Assembly: GCF_003020125.1 (NCBI RefSeq)
Contig: NZ_PYFW01000002.1
Coordinates: 186,001-250,000 of the forward strand
Direction: 5' to 3'
Length of the DNA: 64,000 nucleotides
Origin: Bradyrhizobium sp. MOS003
GTDB lineage: Bacteria; Pseudomonadota; Alphaproteobacteria; Rhizobiales; Xanthobacteraceae
Below are positions 1-10,083 of the stretch, piece by piece. Numbering within the stretch: the stretch's first letter is position 1; every line of letters begins with the position of its first letter. Under the pieces are notes generated by a model. It worked only from the letters and a program-made list of their open reading frames with translations, did no database searches and was not told the origin of the DNA. The position numbers and the translations under genes were made by a program.

Positions 1-291
1 CAGCGCGGCGCGCATATCGTGGGCAAACTCGACGGAACCGGGACAATCGAGGAAGGTGTAGCTGTCGCCCATGAAACTCGTGGTGGCGGCAGTCAGGCCG
101 ACGCTCATCTTGTGATGACGGGCCTCGGGCGTGGCGTCGCCAACAGAGGTTCCGGCATCGACGCTGCCGGCGCGCGGGATTGCGCCCGTTCGCGCCAGTA
201 TTGCTTCGAGAAGTGTGGTTTTACCGCTTTGGAAAGGGCCCACCAGCGCAATGCACCGTGGACCTCGGGGACTTCTGACGTCTTGTCCCAT
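1..291 (-). CDS. EF-G-like translation factor GTPase, N-terminal 97 residues (partial)
   Basis: The frame is open from an ATG at 291 to the left edge, so only the N-terminus is present. It shows a P-loop (GPFQSGKTTL, about residues 18-27), an EF-G-like switch I segment containing TPEAR, and a G3 motif DCPG (82-85) in the order typical of translational GTPases. A strong ribosome site (AAGGAGG) lies 6 bases before the ATG. In EF-G the corresponding GTPase drives ribosomal translocation. The second G3 position is Cys in DCPG rather than the His-containing environment of canonical EF-G (DTPGH), which suggests a paralogue of the FusA2/EF-G-like type rather than the housekeeping fusA. The rest of the gene lies outside the window, so the subfamily is uncertain. 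Confidence 0.75.
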   Translation of the reverse strand, partial: MGQDVRSPRGPRCIALVGPFQSGKTTLLEAILARTGAIPRAGSVDAGTSVGDATPEARHHKMSVGLTAATTSFMGDSYTFLDCPGSVEFAHDMRAAL

Positions 292-487
292 TCGCCGCCT
301 CCTTGGTGTGGAGCTCGGCCCATGATTGGGTCGGCAAGCGCAGATGCTCTGCCCGTCCCCGAGATTTGGCAAGCGTCAAAAATCGCTGCGGTGCGTCGTC
401 AATTGGATCAAGTCTTATAATGCCGCGATCGCATGGCGTTCCACCTCTCCTCCCGGGAGAGATGGAAAGAGCCGAGCTCGCAAATCC

Positions 488-967
488 TCAACGGCCCGGG
501 CGAAGTTCCAGGCTCTCCAGACCGGCGGCGACGTTGATGCCGACCTGGCCCTGCAGGCTGAGCGGCTGGAGCGAGATCGAATTGTTGGAGCCGCCGACCA
601 GCACGTTGCCGCCACCGCCGACGCCGAGCGAGGCGCTGCCCTGCGCACCCGCATAATTGCCGGCGAGGTCGCCGGGGCCGAGCCGGTCGACGGGTGCGAA
701 CACGCCCCATGCCAAAGCCGTCTCCTGGGTGATGCCGATGTCGAGACCGACCTTGCGGATCGTCGCGACGTAACGATCGTCGGGCAGGCCGTCGGCACGC
801 AGCACGCAGCCGAGATGGGTCACCGATCCCACGATGAAGCCGACGCTGGCGCCGCCGCGGCATTCGAGCACGCCGACCCGCGCCATCCGCTGCTGCGCAT
901 TGCCGCCCACGCTGGAGGCAACGAGACTCGCGGCGGCGAGCCCGGCGAAGATGAACGAACGGCGCAT
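488..967 (-). CDS. DUF992 family exported protein
   Basis: This 159-residue protein begins with an Arg-Arg n-region and a hydrophobic signal peptide ending near GGNAQ (about residue 28), so export to the periplasm is likely. The mature part has paired cysteines (LECRGG and HLGCVLR) and a Gly-rich middle (SLGVGGGGNVLVGG), the pattern of the DUF992 family found widely in Bradyrhizobium. The family function is unknown. The start at 967 is chosen over longer alternatives because it places the signal peptide at the N-terminus. It lies on the same strand as the EF-G-like gene but is 196 bases from it, so common transcription is unproven. Confidence 0.75.
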   Translation of the reverse strand: MRRSFIFAGLAAASLVASSVGGNAQQRMARVGVLECRGGASVGFIVGSVTHLGCVLRADGLPDDRYVATIRKVGLDIGITQETALAWGVFAPVDRLGPGDLAGNYAGAQGSASLGVGGGGNVLVGGSNNSISLQPLSLQGQVGINVAAGLESLELRPGR

Positions 968-1068
968 GACATATCTCCGGCAATGATGGGCATGGAGGGC
1001 GCGGCAGACGCCGCGCGATGGTCTATGCCACAACCGTTCGGGTGGCGCCAGATCGCGCAAGCGTGAAA

Positions 1069-1099
1069 GAAAAAGGGCCCGCGTCGCGCGAGCCCTTTC
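1069..1099 (-). terminator. Rho-independent terminator of aatA
   Basis: Read on the minus strand, an AAAGGGCTCGC / GCGGGCCCTTT stem with a short GC-rich loop is followed by a T-rich tail (TTTTTCTTT). It sits just after the aatA stop codon at 1122 and before the DUF992 gene, so it should separate the two transcripts. Confidence 0.75.
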
Positions 1100-1121
1100 A
1101 CGTCCCGTCGTTGCTGCACGC

Positions 1122-2851
<1,730 letters not shown>

Positions 2852-3502
2852 ATGTACAAGCTCTATTCGATGCAACGCTCGGGCAACAGCTACAAGGTCC
2901 GCCTTGCGCTGGCGCTGCTGAACCTGCCTTACGAAGCGATCGAGGTGGACATTCTGCGCGGCGAGAGCCGCACGCCTGACTTTCTGACCAAGAACCCGTC
3001 GGGACAGGTGCCGCTGCTCGAGGTCGGCGACGACCGCTTTCTCGCCGAGTCCAACGCCATCCTCTGGTACGTCGCCGTCGGTACGCCGCTCGCACCGGAG
3101 AACCGCATCGACCGCGCCGAGGCGCTGCAATGGATGTTCTTCGAGCAGCACGCACTCGAGCCGAATATCGGCGCAGCCTATTTCTGGCTGTCGCTGGTCA
3201 AGGGCGGCCGCGACCTCCAGACCCATTCGCTGGAGGACTGGATGGAGCGCGGCTATGGGGCGCTCCAGGTGATGGAGAACCACCTCAAGACCAACGCCTA
3301 TTTCGCCGCGCGCCAACTGACCGTCGCCGACATCGCGCTGTACGGCTACACCCACCTCGCCGACCGCTGCGACTTCGATCTTTCGACCTTCCCGGCGATC
3401 CGGGACTGGCTGAAGCGGGTGGAGGCTGCGCCAGGCTTCGTGTCGATGGACTGGCGGCCGGCCGACGTCGACGACCGCGCCAGCATTGCCGCCGGCGCCT
3501 GA
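2852..3502 (+). CDS. Glutathione S-transferase family protein
   Basis: A 216-residue cytosolic GST. The N-terminal thioredoxin-like half begins MYKLYSMQRSGNSYKVRLAL, with the catalytic-type Ser/Asn area near residues 6-14, the cis-proline motif NPSGQVPLLE (about 50-60) and the glutathione gamma-glutamyl contact ESNAI (about 67-72). The all-helical C-terminal half follows, with LTVADIALYGYTH (N-capping box) near 160. Such enzymes conjugate or reduce electrophiles with glutathione; the substrate cannot be told. The ATG at 2852 was taken because it starts exactly at the GST fold; the open frame upstream has no homology-like sequence. Confidence 0.9.
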   Translation: MYKLYSMQRSGNSYKVRLALALLNLPYEAIEVDILRGESRTPDFLTKNPSGQVPLLEVGDDRFLAESNAILWYVAVGTPLAPENRIDRAEALQWMFFEQHALEPNIGAAYFWLSLVKGGRDLQTHSLEDWMERGYGALQVMENHLKTNAYFAARQLTVADIALYGYTHLADRCDFDLSTFPAIRDWLKRVEAAPGFVSMDWRPADVDDRASIAAGA

Positions 3503-3657
3503 GTAGGCCACGCGCTCCTGCGAATAGCGGGTACAAAGGTAACATTTGCCGCAATCCCGCCATTTTCGGGGCGCTAGCCGCCGCAATATTGCCGGTTGAA
3601 ACTGGGAAATTCCAGACGGTCGCGGGTGATTCGCTCGCGCGTTGAAGGATTTAGACC

Positions 3658-3834
3658 ATGATACGGGCGTCCGGCACGGCAGGCTTTCAGGGCCAACCCG
3701 CACCCGTCGCATCCTCCCGGTTAACTCATGCCGTCGCGGCGTCGCTAGCCGTCGCCGCGCTCTCGCTGTGCCTGATCGTCACCCTGACGGTGCTCTCGAC
3801 CAAGGCGACCATGGCGATGGGCCTGCCGGTCTGA
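3658..3834 (+). CDS. Small single-helix membrane protein, 58 residues
   Basis: A 58-codon ORF starting ATG ATA CGG encodes a short polar N-terminus, one long hydrophobic segment (about residues 25-48, AVAASLAVAALSLCLIVTLT) and a short tail with Lys-Ala-Thr-Met. No family is recognised. GC-rich third positions and a second small one-helix gene 73 bases downstream support it being real. A polar N-terminus before a single helix could also be a long signal anchor. It is a hypothetical gene; expression is unproven. Confidence 0.5.
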   Translation: MIRASGTAGFQGQPAPVASSRLTHAVAASLAVAALSLCLIVTLTVLSTKATMAMGLPV

Positions 3835-3907
3835 TTTCCGTTTCATCCTGGTTGAGCCTTCAAAGCGCCGAGCGACCCGCGCCGAACGGCATCGTAACGG
3901 GACGTCG

Positions 3908-4066
3908 ATGAAGTCACCTGTGGTAGTCGTTGCAATCGCGCTGACTGCGGCCATTCTGGTCGCGGCATCGCTCCTGATCGTCGTCGGCACCCGCAAGGGT
4001 CCGGGGACGTCGACGCTGAATGCGCCCGCGCTGCAGCAGCCCCTCAAGCACGCGCATCTGGTCTAA
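3908..4066 (+). CDS. Small single-helix membrane protein, 52 residues
   Basis: A 52-codon ORF: MKSP, then a hydrophobic helix from about residue 5 to 26 (VVVVAIALTAAILVAASLLI), then a basic turn (GTRKG) and a 20-residue polar tail with QQP and His residues. The topology resembles small inner-membrane proteins or a secreted peptide with an uncleaved anchor. It follows another one-helix protein gene on the same strand and precedes a membrane PAS protein gene by 129 bases. No family is recognised. Confidence 0.5.
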   Translation: MKSPVVVVAIALTAAILVAASLLIVVGTRKGPGTSTLNAPALQQPLKHAHLV

Positions 4067-4195
4067 AATCCTCTGAAAGCCTTACGCTTGTGCGCAAGCC
4101 CGGCTTAAGCACATCGCGCGAAAACGCATCGCATTGGCGGAACGTTCAGCCAGTGTTGCCGCCTTAGCTCGTTCGGGGAGGAGCGAGACTGGTCG

Positions 4196-4999
4196 ATGCG
4201 ATTCCGATGGCGTGCGATCTCCGGTCCAGTGCTGACGGCAGCAACCCTGCTGCTGGCGATGGTGTTCGATCGCTTTATTCCCGCAGTCTCGCCCGCACCG
4301 CTGCTCGTCGGCATCGTGGCGTTCGCCGGCGCGTTGTCGGGTCTCGCCTCCGCCGTCACCAGTGCGGCCATCGCTGTGGTCGGCGCGGCGCTGCTCCTCC
4401 TCGGCCGCCACGGCGTTTCCACCGCCGATCTTGTCCCGCTCGGCCTCGTGGCGATCGCGGCTGCCGCCACCGCCGGGATCACCGGCGTGATGCGCGCGCG
4501 GCTGCTCGGCACGTTCGCGACCGAGCGCCGGAGCCACGCCACCGCGGCGCGGTTGTCAGCCGCGCTCGACCAGGTCGATATCGGCATCGTACTGCTCGAT
4601 GCCGAAACGCGGGCCGAGTTCATCAACCGCGCATTCCGCGATTATTTCGCGGTGCCGGACGAGATCGCCGACGGCAAGCCGCCCTTCGTCGCGCTGATGT
4701 ATCACGGCCGCGACACCGGCGCGTTCGAGCTGCCCGCGGACGAGCTCGGCACCTTCATCGCACAGCGCATGGAGATGGTGCGGATCGGCGATGCCACGCC
4801 GATCAACATCGCACTGCGCACCGGCGAGGTGCTGCGATTCGTCTGCACGGCACTGCCCGACGGCGGGCGCATGCTCAGCTACACACCGGTGACCGACCTC
4901 GTACGCCACACCGACTCGCCTTCACGCGCCGACTATTACCGCTCGCTGCGAGATCCCGCCGGCCGCAGGCTGATCCGGTATCTGCGCGTCGCGGAGTGA
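4196..4999 (+). CDS. Membrane-anchored PAS-domain protein without output domain
   Basis: A 267-residue protein with about four N-terminal transmembrane helices (residues 8-28, 34-52, 53-72 and 79-99), a short linker helix (TERRSHATAARLSAALDQ) and one PAS-like domain from about 112 to 235 (DQVDIGIVLLDAETRAEFIN, typical of PAS_7 domains in Bradyrhizobium sensor kinases). It ends with YRSLRDPAGRRLIRYLRVAE, with no kinase, GGDEF or HTH domain. A purine-rich GGGGAGGAG precedes the ATG by 12 bases. It may act as a regulatory partner of a separate kinase or be a decayed sensor; the stop is clean and no remnant output domain follows. Confidence 0.7.
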   Translation: MRFRWRAISGPVLTAATLLLAMVFDRFIPAVSPAPLLVGIVAFAGALSGLASAVTSAAIAVVGAALLLLGRHGVSTADLVPLGLVAIAAAATAGITGVMRARLLGTFATERRSHATAARLSAALDQVDIGIVLLDAETRAEFINRAFRDYFAVPDEIADGKPPFVALMYHGRDTGAFELPADELGTFIAQRMEMVRIGDATPINIALRTGEVLRFVCTALPDGGRMLSYTPVTDLVRHTDSPSRADYYRSLRDPAGRRLIRYLRVAE

Positions 5000-5070
5000 T
5001 GCGACCCGCGATTGATCGGCACGCCCGTCTTCACGTATGAAGGACGTCCCATCGTTCGCAGGAAATCCAC

Positions 5071-5526
5071 ATGTCGCTCACCATTCGCGCCGTCACCAGG
5101 CAGGACTATGATCAATGGCTGCCGCTGTGGGACGGCTACAACGCCTTCTACGGCCGCTCCGGCCCGACCGCGCTGGCGGGCGAGATCACCGCGGCGACGT
5201 GGCAGCGTTTCTTCGATGCTTACGAGCCGGTCCATGGGTTGGTCGCCGAGAGCGACGGCAAGCTGCTCGGCATGACGAACTACCTGTTTCATCGCAGCAC
5301 CACGGCGATCGAGCCGTCGTGCTATCTGCAGGACCTGTTCGCCTCCGAGGGGGCGCGCGGCAAGGGCGTCGGCGCGGCGTTGATCCACGGCGTGTATGAG
5401 CGGGCGAAACTGGCGGGATCGCCGCGCGTCTACTGGCAGACGCACGAGACCAATGTCACGGCGCAGCGACTGTACGACAAGGTCGCGGAGCGTTCCGGCT
5501 TCATCGTCTATCGCAAGCTGTTCTGA
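5071..5526 (+). CDS. GNAT family N-acetyltransferase
   Basis: A 151-residue single-domain GNAT enzyme. The acetyl-CoA pyrophosphate loop is ARGKGVGAAL (R96 to about 104), preceded by beta-strand 4 CYLQDLFASEG and followed by the C-terminal NVTAQRLYDKVAERSGFIVYRK, where GNAT enzymes carry the conserved N-xxA-xxLY motif. It transfers acetyl from acetyl-CoA to an amine; the acceptor is unknown. An ORF upstream ends at 4999, so it could be cotranscribed with the PAS protein gene. Confidence 0.9.
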   Translation: MSLTIRAVTRQDYDQWLPLWDGYNAFYGRSGPTALAGEITAATWQRFFDAYEPVHGLVAESDGKLLGMTNYLFHRSTTAIEPSCYLQDLFASEGARGKGVGAALIHGVYERAKLAGSPRVYWQTHETNVTAQRLYDKVAERSGFIVYRKLF

Positions 5527-5541
5527 CGCCAGCGCGCACCC

Positions 5542-5550
5542 TGTGGATAA
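5542..5550 (+). promoter_or_regulatory. Isolated consensus DnaA box
   Basis: TGTGGATAA, the reverse complement of the consensus TTATCCACA, lies in the spacer after the GNAT gene. No second perfect box was seen nearby, so this is a single site and not an origin. Confidence 0.4.
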
Positions 5551-5639
5551 CTCCGCCTGTCACCCGCGCGTAACATAGCGGGACTACGCTGCACCTGCGT
5601 CTGATCAAGCCCCCGTCACCGATCAAGCGCCCCAAGCGG

Positions 5640-5681
5640 TCCCCGTCAGTCGCCGCGTCTGACAGGGGCCGCATTTTTTTG
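5640..5681 (+). terminator. Probable terminator after the GNAT gene
   Basis: CCCGTCAG and CTGACAGGG form an imperfect stem around a GC loop, and GCCGC plus a run of seven T follows. It stands about 115 bases after the GNAT stop and before the aldo/keto reductase start at 5778. Confidence 0.5.
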
Positions 5682-5777
5682 TCCGCCCTGTCGGCATGGC
5701 AGCAGCGCGGCGCGCGCCTTGCTGCTGCGGCGCACGATGGTCACAATGGGTGGCTGCTCTCTCTGACAGGATCCACC

Positions 5778-6719
5778 ATGGAAATTCGAAATCTCGGCGC
5801 CTCCGGCCTTCGTGTGTCCGCGGTCGGGCTCGGCTGCAACAATTTCGGCCAGCGCACGGATCTGGAGACCTCGCGCAAGGTGATTCATCGCGCGCTCGAT
5901 CTCGGCATCACGCTGTTCGACACCGCCGACATCTATTCGAACATGGGCGGCTCGGAGACCGTGCTCGGCGCCGTGCTGGGCGATCGCCGCAAGGACATCG
6001 TGCTGGCGACGAAATATTCCAAGCCGATGGCCGAGGACGGCACCAGGCAGGGCGCCTCGCGCCGCTATATCATGGACGCCGTGGAAGCGAGCCTGAAGCG
6101 GCTCAAGACTGATTACATCGATCTCTACCAGCAGCACGACTATGACCCGCTGACGCCGATCGAGGAGAGCCTGCGTGCGCTCGACGATCTCGTCCGCCAG
6201 GGCAAGGTGCGCTACATCGGTAATTCGAACTTTCCGGCCTGGCGCGTCGCTGAAGCCGAGTACGTCGCGCGCGCAATGAATGTCAGCCGCTTCGTCTCCT
6301 GCCAGGACGAATACTCGCTCGTCGTGCGCGACATCGAGAAGGACCTGCTGCCGGCGGCAACGGAATACAAGCTCGGCCTGTTGCCGTTCTTCCCGCTCGC
6401 GAGCGGACTTCTGACCGGCAAGTACCGCAAGGGCGAGGCCGCGCCCGGCGATACCCGCTTCGGCAAGGTAGAACGGCTGCGCGACCGCTACGTCACGCCG
6501 CGCAACGAGGACATCGTCGAGAAGCTCCAGGCCTTCGCCAAGGCCCGCGGGCACAGCATGCTCGAGCTCGCCTTCTCCTGGCTCGCCGCCCGCCCGCAGG
6601 TGTCGAGCGTGATCGCCGGCGCCACCCGCGTCGAGCAGATCGAGCAGAACGTCAAGGCCATCGCCTGGAAGCTTAGCGCCGAGGAGATGGCGGAGATTGA
6701 CAAGATCACCCTGGGCTGA
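5778..6719 (+). CDS. Aldo/keto reductase
   Basis: A 313-residue TIM-barrel NAD(P)H-dependent oxidoreductase of the AKR superfamily, subgroup close to the YakC/Tas/beta-subunit type. The catalytic tetrad is visible as D48 and Y53 in FDTADIYSNMGGSE, K79 in LATKYS and H120 in LYQQHDYDP. The cofactor-binding C-terminus includes SVIAGATRVEQIEQNVKA. It reduces aldehydes or ketones; the physiological substrate is unknown. The start at 5778 begins directly at the barrel (MEIRNLGASGLRVS); the longer frame upstream would cross the putative terminator and is rejected. Confidence 0.92.
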   Translation: MEIRNLGASGLRVSAVGLGCNNFGQRTDLETSRKVIHRALDLGITLFDTADIYSNMGGSETVLGAVLGDRRKDIVLATKYSKPMAEDGTRQGASRRYIMDAVEASLKRLKTDYIDLYQQHDYDPLTPIEESLRALDDLVRQGKVRYIGNSNFPAWRVAEAEYVARAMNVSRFVSCQDEYSLVVRDIEKDLLPAATEYKLGLLPFFPLASGLLTGKYRKGEAAPGDTRFGKVERLRDRYVTPRNEDIVEKLQAFAKARGHSMLELAFSWLAARPQVSSVIAGATRVEQIEQNVKAIAWKLSAEEMAEIDKITLG

Positions 6720-6736
6720 TCTTACGGAGCCACGCG

Positions 6737-7057
6737 TTACTTCGCGCCGCCCACCGTCTGTATCACCTCGAAGCCCTCAAACTGGGGATGGCCGAGATAG
6801 GTCGGCTTGGTGTCACCCGCCCGCGCATGCGCCGCGCGAAACGCCTCTGACTTGGTCCACGCCTCGAATACAGCGTGGTTCGCCCAGATCGTGTGCGAGG
6901 CATAGAGCGTGTGGTCCTCGAGTTCGGGCCCGCGCAGCAGATGGAATTCGACGAAGCCCGGCACCTTGTCCAGATGCGTGTCGCGCGTGAGCCATATCTG
7001 CTCGAAGTCGGACTCGGAGCCCTTGGCGACGCGGAAGCGGTTCATGGCGATGTACAT
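6737..7057 (-). CDS. ABM-domain monooxygenase (heme-degrading HmoA/IsdG-like)
   Basis: A 106-residue protein with the dimeric ferredoxin-like ABM fold: MNRFRVAKGSESDFEQIWLTR, then VPGFVEFHLLRG and ASHTIWANHAVFEAWTKSEAFRAAH, where antibiotic-biosynthesis-monooxygenase and IsdG/HmoA proteins carry their conserved N, W and H. IsdG-type members degrade heme to release iron; others oxidise quinol-like substrates. The upstream AGGAG supports ATG 7057; an internal ATG (MNRF) is the alternative. Neighbours give no iron-uptake context. Confidence 0.8.
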   Translation of the reverse strand: MYIAMNRFRVAKGSESDFEQIWLTRDTHLDKVPGFVEFHLLRGPELEDHTLYASHTIWANHAVFEAWTKSEAFRAAHARAGDTKPTYLGHPQFEGFEVIQTVGGAK

Positions 7058-7088
7058 GGGTGGTTTCTCCTGATGCGGCTCATCATGT

Positions 7089-7193
7089 CGTCATTCCGGG
7101 ACGCGCCGCAAGGCGCGCGCCCGGAATCCATTTGGCAACAGAACATGTGGAGGGATGGATTCCAGGTTCGCGCTGCGCGCGCCCCGGAATGAC
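7089..7193. repeat. Palindromic repeat, TCATTCCGGG family
   Basis: The ends are inverted: GTCATTCCGGG...CGCGCGC at the left and GCGCGCGCCCCGGAATGAC at the right, with an inner pair GGAATCCAT / ATGGATTCC. The pattern is that of rhizobial REP-like intergenic repeats. A partial copy (GCGCCCCGGAATGAC) stands at 17107-17121, after uvrB. Confidence 0.75.
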
Positions 7194-7195
7194 GG

Positions 7196-8413
7196 CTAGG
7201 CAACCAGCCCCTGCATCGGCCGTGCTCCCGCGCTGTCCGGAAACACCGTCTCCGCCAACACGCGGTCGGACAGGCCGAACTGTCCTTGCAGCACGCCCTT
7301 GATCACGGAACGCAGATCGGCGGTGGGCTTGAGGTCGCGCCCTTCGTAGAGATTGGCGAGCTTGAGACCCGGCCAGTCGGAGATGACGCGGCCGCCTTTC
7401 ACGGCGCCGCCGGCGAGCAGCGCGATCGTGCCGGTGCCGTGATCGGTGCCGTCGGTGCCATTGATGCGCGCGGTACGGCCGAATTCGGTGGCGACGACGA
7501 CGACGGTGTCGCGCCAGCGCTCCCCCAAACCGCTTTCGAATTCGGCGAGCGCGCCGTCGAGCCCACCGAGCAGGAAGGCGAGACGACCGACCGGGCCGCC
7601 CTCGTTGGCATGCGTGTCCCAGCCGTCGAAGGCGAGCGCGGCGATGCGCGGACCGTCATCGGCCGCCATCAGCTTGGCCGCGCCGCGCGCGACCTGGCGC
7701 ATCTGCGCCACCGCATTGCCGGGCTTCGGCTTCATGTCGTCGCCGCTCGCGGCCTTGTCGAGCTGAAGGCCTTGCGACAGGGCCATGGCCAGCGCGGGAT
7801 CGCGATGACGGTAGAGATCGACGAGGCGCATCGCGGTATCGTCGTCCGCCTGCGGCAGCGCCACCGGCGCCCAGCCGACGGTCGGCGCATTGCCGCGCAG
7901 CACCAGCGGCGTGGTCGGCCCGACCGCAAGAGCGCTCGATACCCGCTCGCCGCGCGGTAGCGCTTCGAGCGCGCGATTGAGCCAGCCGGACTGCACGCGG
8001 CCCGGCCCGGCATAGCCGCTTTCGAGCACGTCCTGACCGTCGAAATGCGAGCGGTCGCGATAGGGCGTCGCCACCGCATGGATCACCGCGGCATGCTTGT
8101 CGCGATACATGCGCGCAAATTCCGGCATTGCCGGATGCAGCGCAAAAAAGGAATCCAGCATGATCGCGGGATGCGCTCCATCCGCCGCGAGCGCGATCGC
8201 GCCGTGCAGCCCGGCATAGTCGGGATCGCCGATCGGCGCGACGGTCGAGAGACCGTCGAGCGCGCCGCGCAGGATCACCACGATCAGCCGGGGATCGCGG
8301 CCATCGGCGGCACGTGCGAATTTCGGCAAGTAAGCCCAGGCTGCAAACGAGGCGCCGCCGAGCAGAAGGCTACGACGCGAGGTGATGAGGCGGTTCTCGA
8401 CGCAGTCGATCAT
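7196..8413 (-). CDS. DUF1501 protein, Tat-exported
   Basis: A 405-residue protein with a twin-arginine signal (TSRRSLLLGGASFAAWAYLPKFARA, residues 11-35) and the DUF1501 body (RLIVVILRGALDGLSTVAPIGDPDY, a phosphatase/sulfatase-like fold, and VATEFGRTARINGTDGTDHGTG, which carries the likely metal-binding Asp/His). Its function is unknown; DUF1501 genes usually sit next to DUF1800 genes, as here. ATG 8413 is preferred to 8419 because GGAG is then six bases upstream; the upstream DUF1800 stop overlaps 8416-8418. Confidence 0.88.
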   Translation of the reverse strand: MIDCVENRLITSRRSLLLGGASFAAWAYLPKFARAADGRDPRLIVVILRGALDGLSTVAPIGDPDYAGLHGAIALAADGAHPAIMLDSFFALHPAMPEFARMYRDKHAAVIHAVATPYRDRSHFDGQDVLESGYAGPGRVQSGWLNRALEALPRGERVSSALAVGPTTPLVLRGNAPTVGWAPVALPQADDDTAMRLVDLYRHRDPALAMALSQGLQLDKAASGDDMKPKPGNAVAQMRQVARGAAKLMAADDGPRIAALAFDGWDTHANEGGPVGRLAFLLGGLDGALAEFESGLGERWRDTVVVVATEFGRTARINGTDGTDHGTGTIALLAGGAVKGGRVISDWPGLKLANLYEGRDLKPTADLRSVIKGVLQGQFGLSDRVLAETVFPDSAGARPMQGLVA

Positions 8414-8415
8414 CG

Positions 8416-9969
8416 TCATCTCCGCTGCATTTCCGGCGACATCAGCAGCAGCGCCAGGGCCTGCTGGCGCGACTCCGCGCGCTCGACGGCTCGCCGCGTT
8501 TCGATGGAGGCCGCATCGGCCGCCGCGAATTCCAAGAGGTCAAGCGGATCGATGTTGGTGCCGAGCCGCGCCCCGATCTGCGCGGCGATATCGAGCCTGA
8601 GTTTCATGCCCTCGGGTGCGGCCCAGGCGGCATTTGTATCGGCGAAGCCGTTGGGGCCCGACGGTGACCATAACGGTTGGCCGAGCAGGTTGAGACCATT
8701 GAGATAGCGGCCGGGATCCTCCGGCACGCGCGCGAGCAGCCGCCCGCTCGCGACCAGGAAATCGTAAGGACTGCGCATCTTGGTCAGCGGCGCCTTCCAG
8801 GCCTCGTCGGAATCGACCAGTGCCGTCGCAAGCGCCTTGAGGTCACCGTCCGTCTTGACGAAGATGTCGCTCAATCGCGCGACCAGCGCCGGCGGCGGCT
8901 CGTCGGCGACGAAATGGCGGACGAATTTGGTGGCGATGAAAATCGCGGTCGACGGATGGCGTGCGATGTCGGCGAGCGCGGTTTCGCCTTGCGCAAGGCC
9001 CGTCGCCTCGTAGCTCTTGCCGAGCAGCATCTGCGCGCCGGGCTGGTGCGCATTGGTGTTGAACACGAAGGAGCCCGGCGTGCCGAGCTGCCCCTGCCGT
9101 CCGGCAAAGGTCCAGCCGGTGATGATGCGTGCGAGCGCGGTGACGTCCTCCTGCGAATAGCCACCGCCGACGCCAAGCGTGTGCAGCTCCATGATCTCGC
9201 GCGCGAGATTTTCGTTGAGCCCGCGCTTGCGATTCTGGCCCGCGCGCGAATCCGGCCCGAGCGATTGCTGGTTGTCGAGGAAGAACAGCATTGCCGGATG
9301 CTGCTCGACCGCCTTCAGCATGTCGGCAAAGCGTCCGAGCACATGCGGCCTGATCGCCTCGCGCTCGAACGCGCCGGCCCAGATCCTCGCCAGTTCGCCC
9401 TTGGTCGCGGAAATGCAGAAATGGTTGGACCAGAACACGACGAGGCGCTCGGTGAAGCCGCATTCGACCAGCGTCGCGCGCTGCAACCGCGCCAGCGCCT
9501 CGGTGCGGAAGGTCTTTTGAATCACGTTGAGCGGCTGTGGCGCGGGCTTTGCGGCCGGCGGCGCGGCCGCGTTGGGCTGCATCGTCTCCGGCTTTGCCGC
9601 ATTGTCGGCCGGTTTCGCCTCTGCCATCTGGCCGGCGATCTCGGTCGCGGCCCCGTTGAGCGAGAGATTGCGACGCAAGACCGGCTTCTGTTCGCCGGTC
9701 GGCTGAGCCTCGATCGGCGCGGCAGCCTTCGCCGCGGCGTCGCGCGCCTGCTTGACCTGATCCTGATAGGCGAATACGGCCCGGCCGAGCTGCGGCGTGG
9801 ACTGCAGGCCCGGCGCTTCCAGCAGCACGCCGTTCGGGCGACCGAGCTCCGCCTTGACGAAACCTCTGGGATCGGAGGCGGCGTTGACGAGATCGCCCGA
9901 GGCCCCGCCGCGGGCGCCGAGGCCGAAGCGGTTGAGCGCGACGAGCGCGGCTTGCGAATCGCGGGCCAT
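8416..9969 (-). CDS. DUF1800 protein
   Basis: A 517-residue protein of the DUF1800 family. Typical blocks are ALNRFGLGARGG at the N-terminus, LVVFWSNHFCIS, NENLAREIMELHTLGVGGGYSQEDV and HPSTAIFIATKFVRHFVADEPP. A Pro/Ala-rich segment (about 120-165) is a linker. It shows no obvious signal peptide, while its partner has a Tat signal. The ATG at 9969 is used because GAAGGA lies seven bases upstream; a TTG at 9972 is less likely. The stop overlaps the start region of the DUF1501 gene, so coupled translation is likely. Function unknown. Confidence 0.88.
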   Translation of the reverse strand: MARDSQAALVALNRFGLGARGGASGDLVNAASDPRGFVKAELGRPNGVLLEAPGLQSTPQLGRAVFAYQDQVKQARDAAAKAAAPIEAQPTGEQKPVLRRNLSLNGAATEIAGQMAEAKPADNAAKPETMQPNAAAPPAAKPAPQPLNVIQKTFRTEALARLQRATLVECGFTERLVVFWSNHFCISATKGELARIWAGAFEREAIRPHVLGRFADMLKAVEQHPAMLFFLDNQQSLGPDSRAGQNRKRGLNENLAREIMELHTLGVGGGYSQEDVTALARIITGWTFAGRQGQLGTPGSFVFNTNAHQPGAQMLLGKSYEATGLAQGETALADIARHPSTAIFIATKFVRHFVADEPPPALVARLSDIFVKTDGDLKALATALVDSDEAWKAPLTKMRSPYDFLVASGRLLARVPEDPGRYLNGLNLLGQPLWSPSGPNGFADTNAAWAAPEGMKLRLDIAAQIGARLGTNIDPLDLLEFAAADAASIETRRAVERAESRQQALALLLMSPEMQRR

Positions 9970-10083
9970 CAATTTGTCCTTCGCGTGCCGGGAGCCGCTT
10001 TCGGAGTCCGCGCGCGACGTCTAATATACCGCAGCGACTGATGAACCCGACATGAAAATCACGGCGAAGCTTCGACGTAAATC

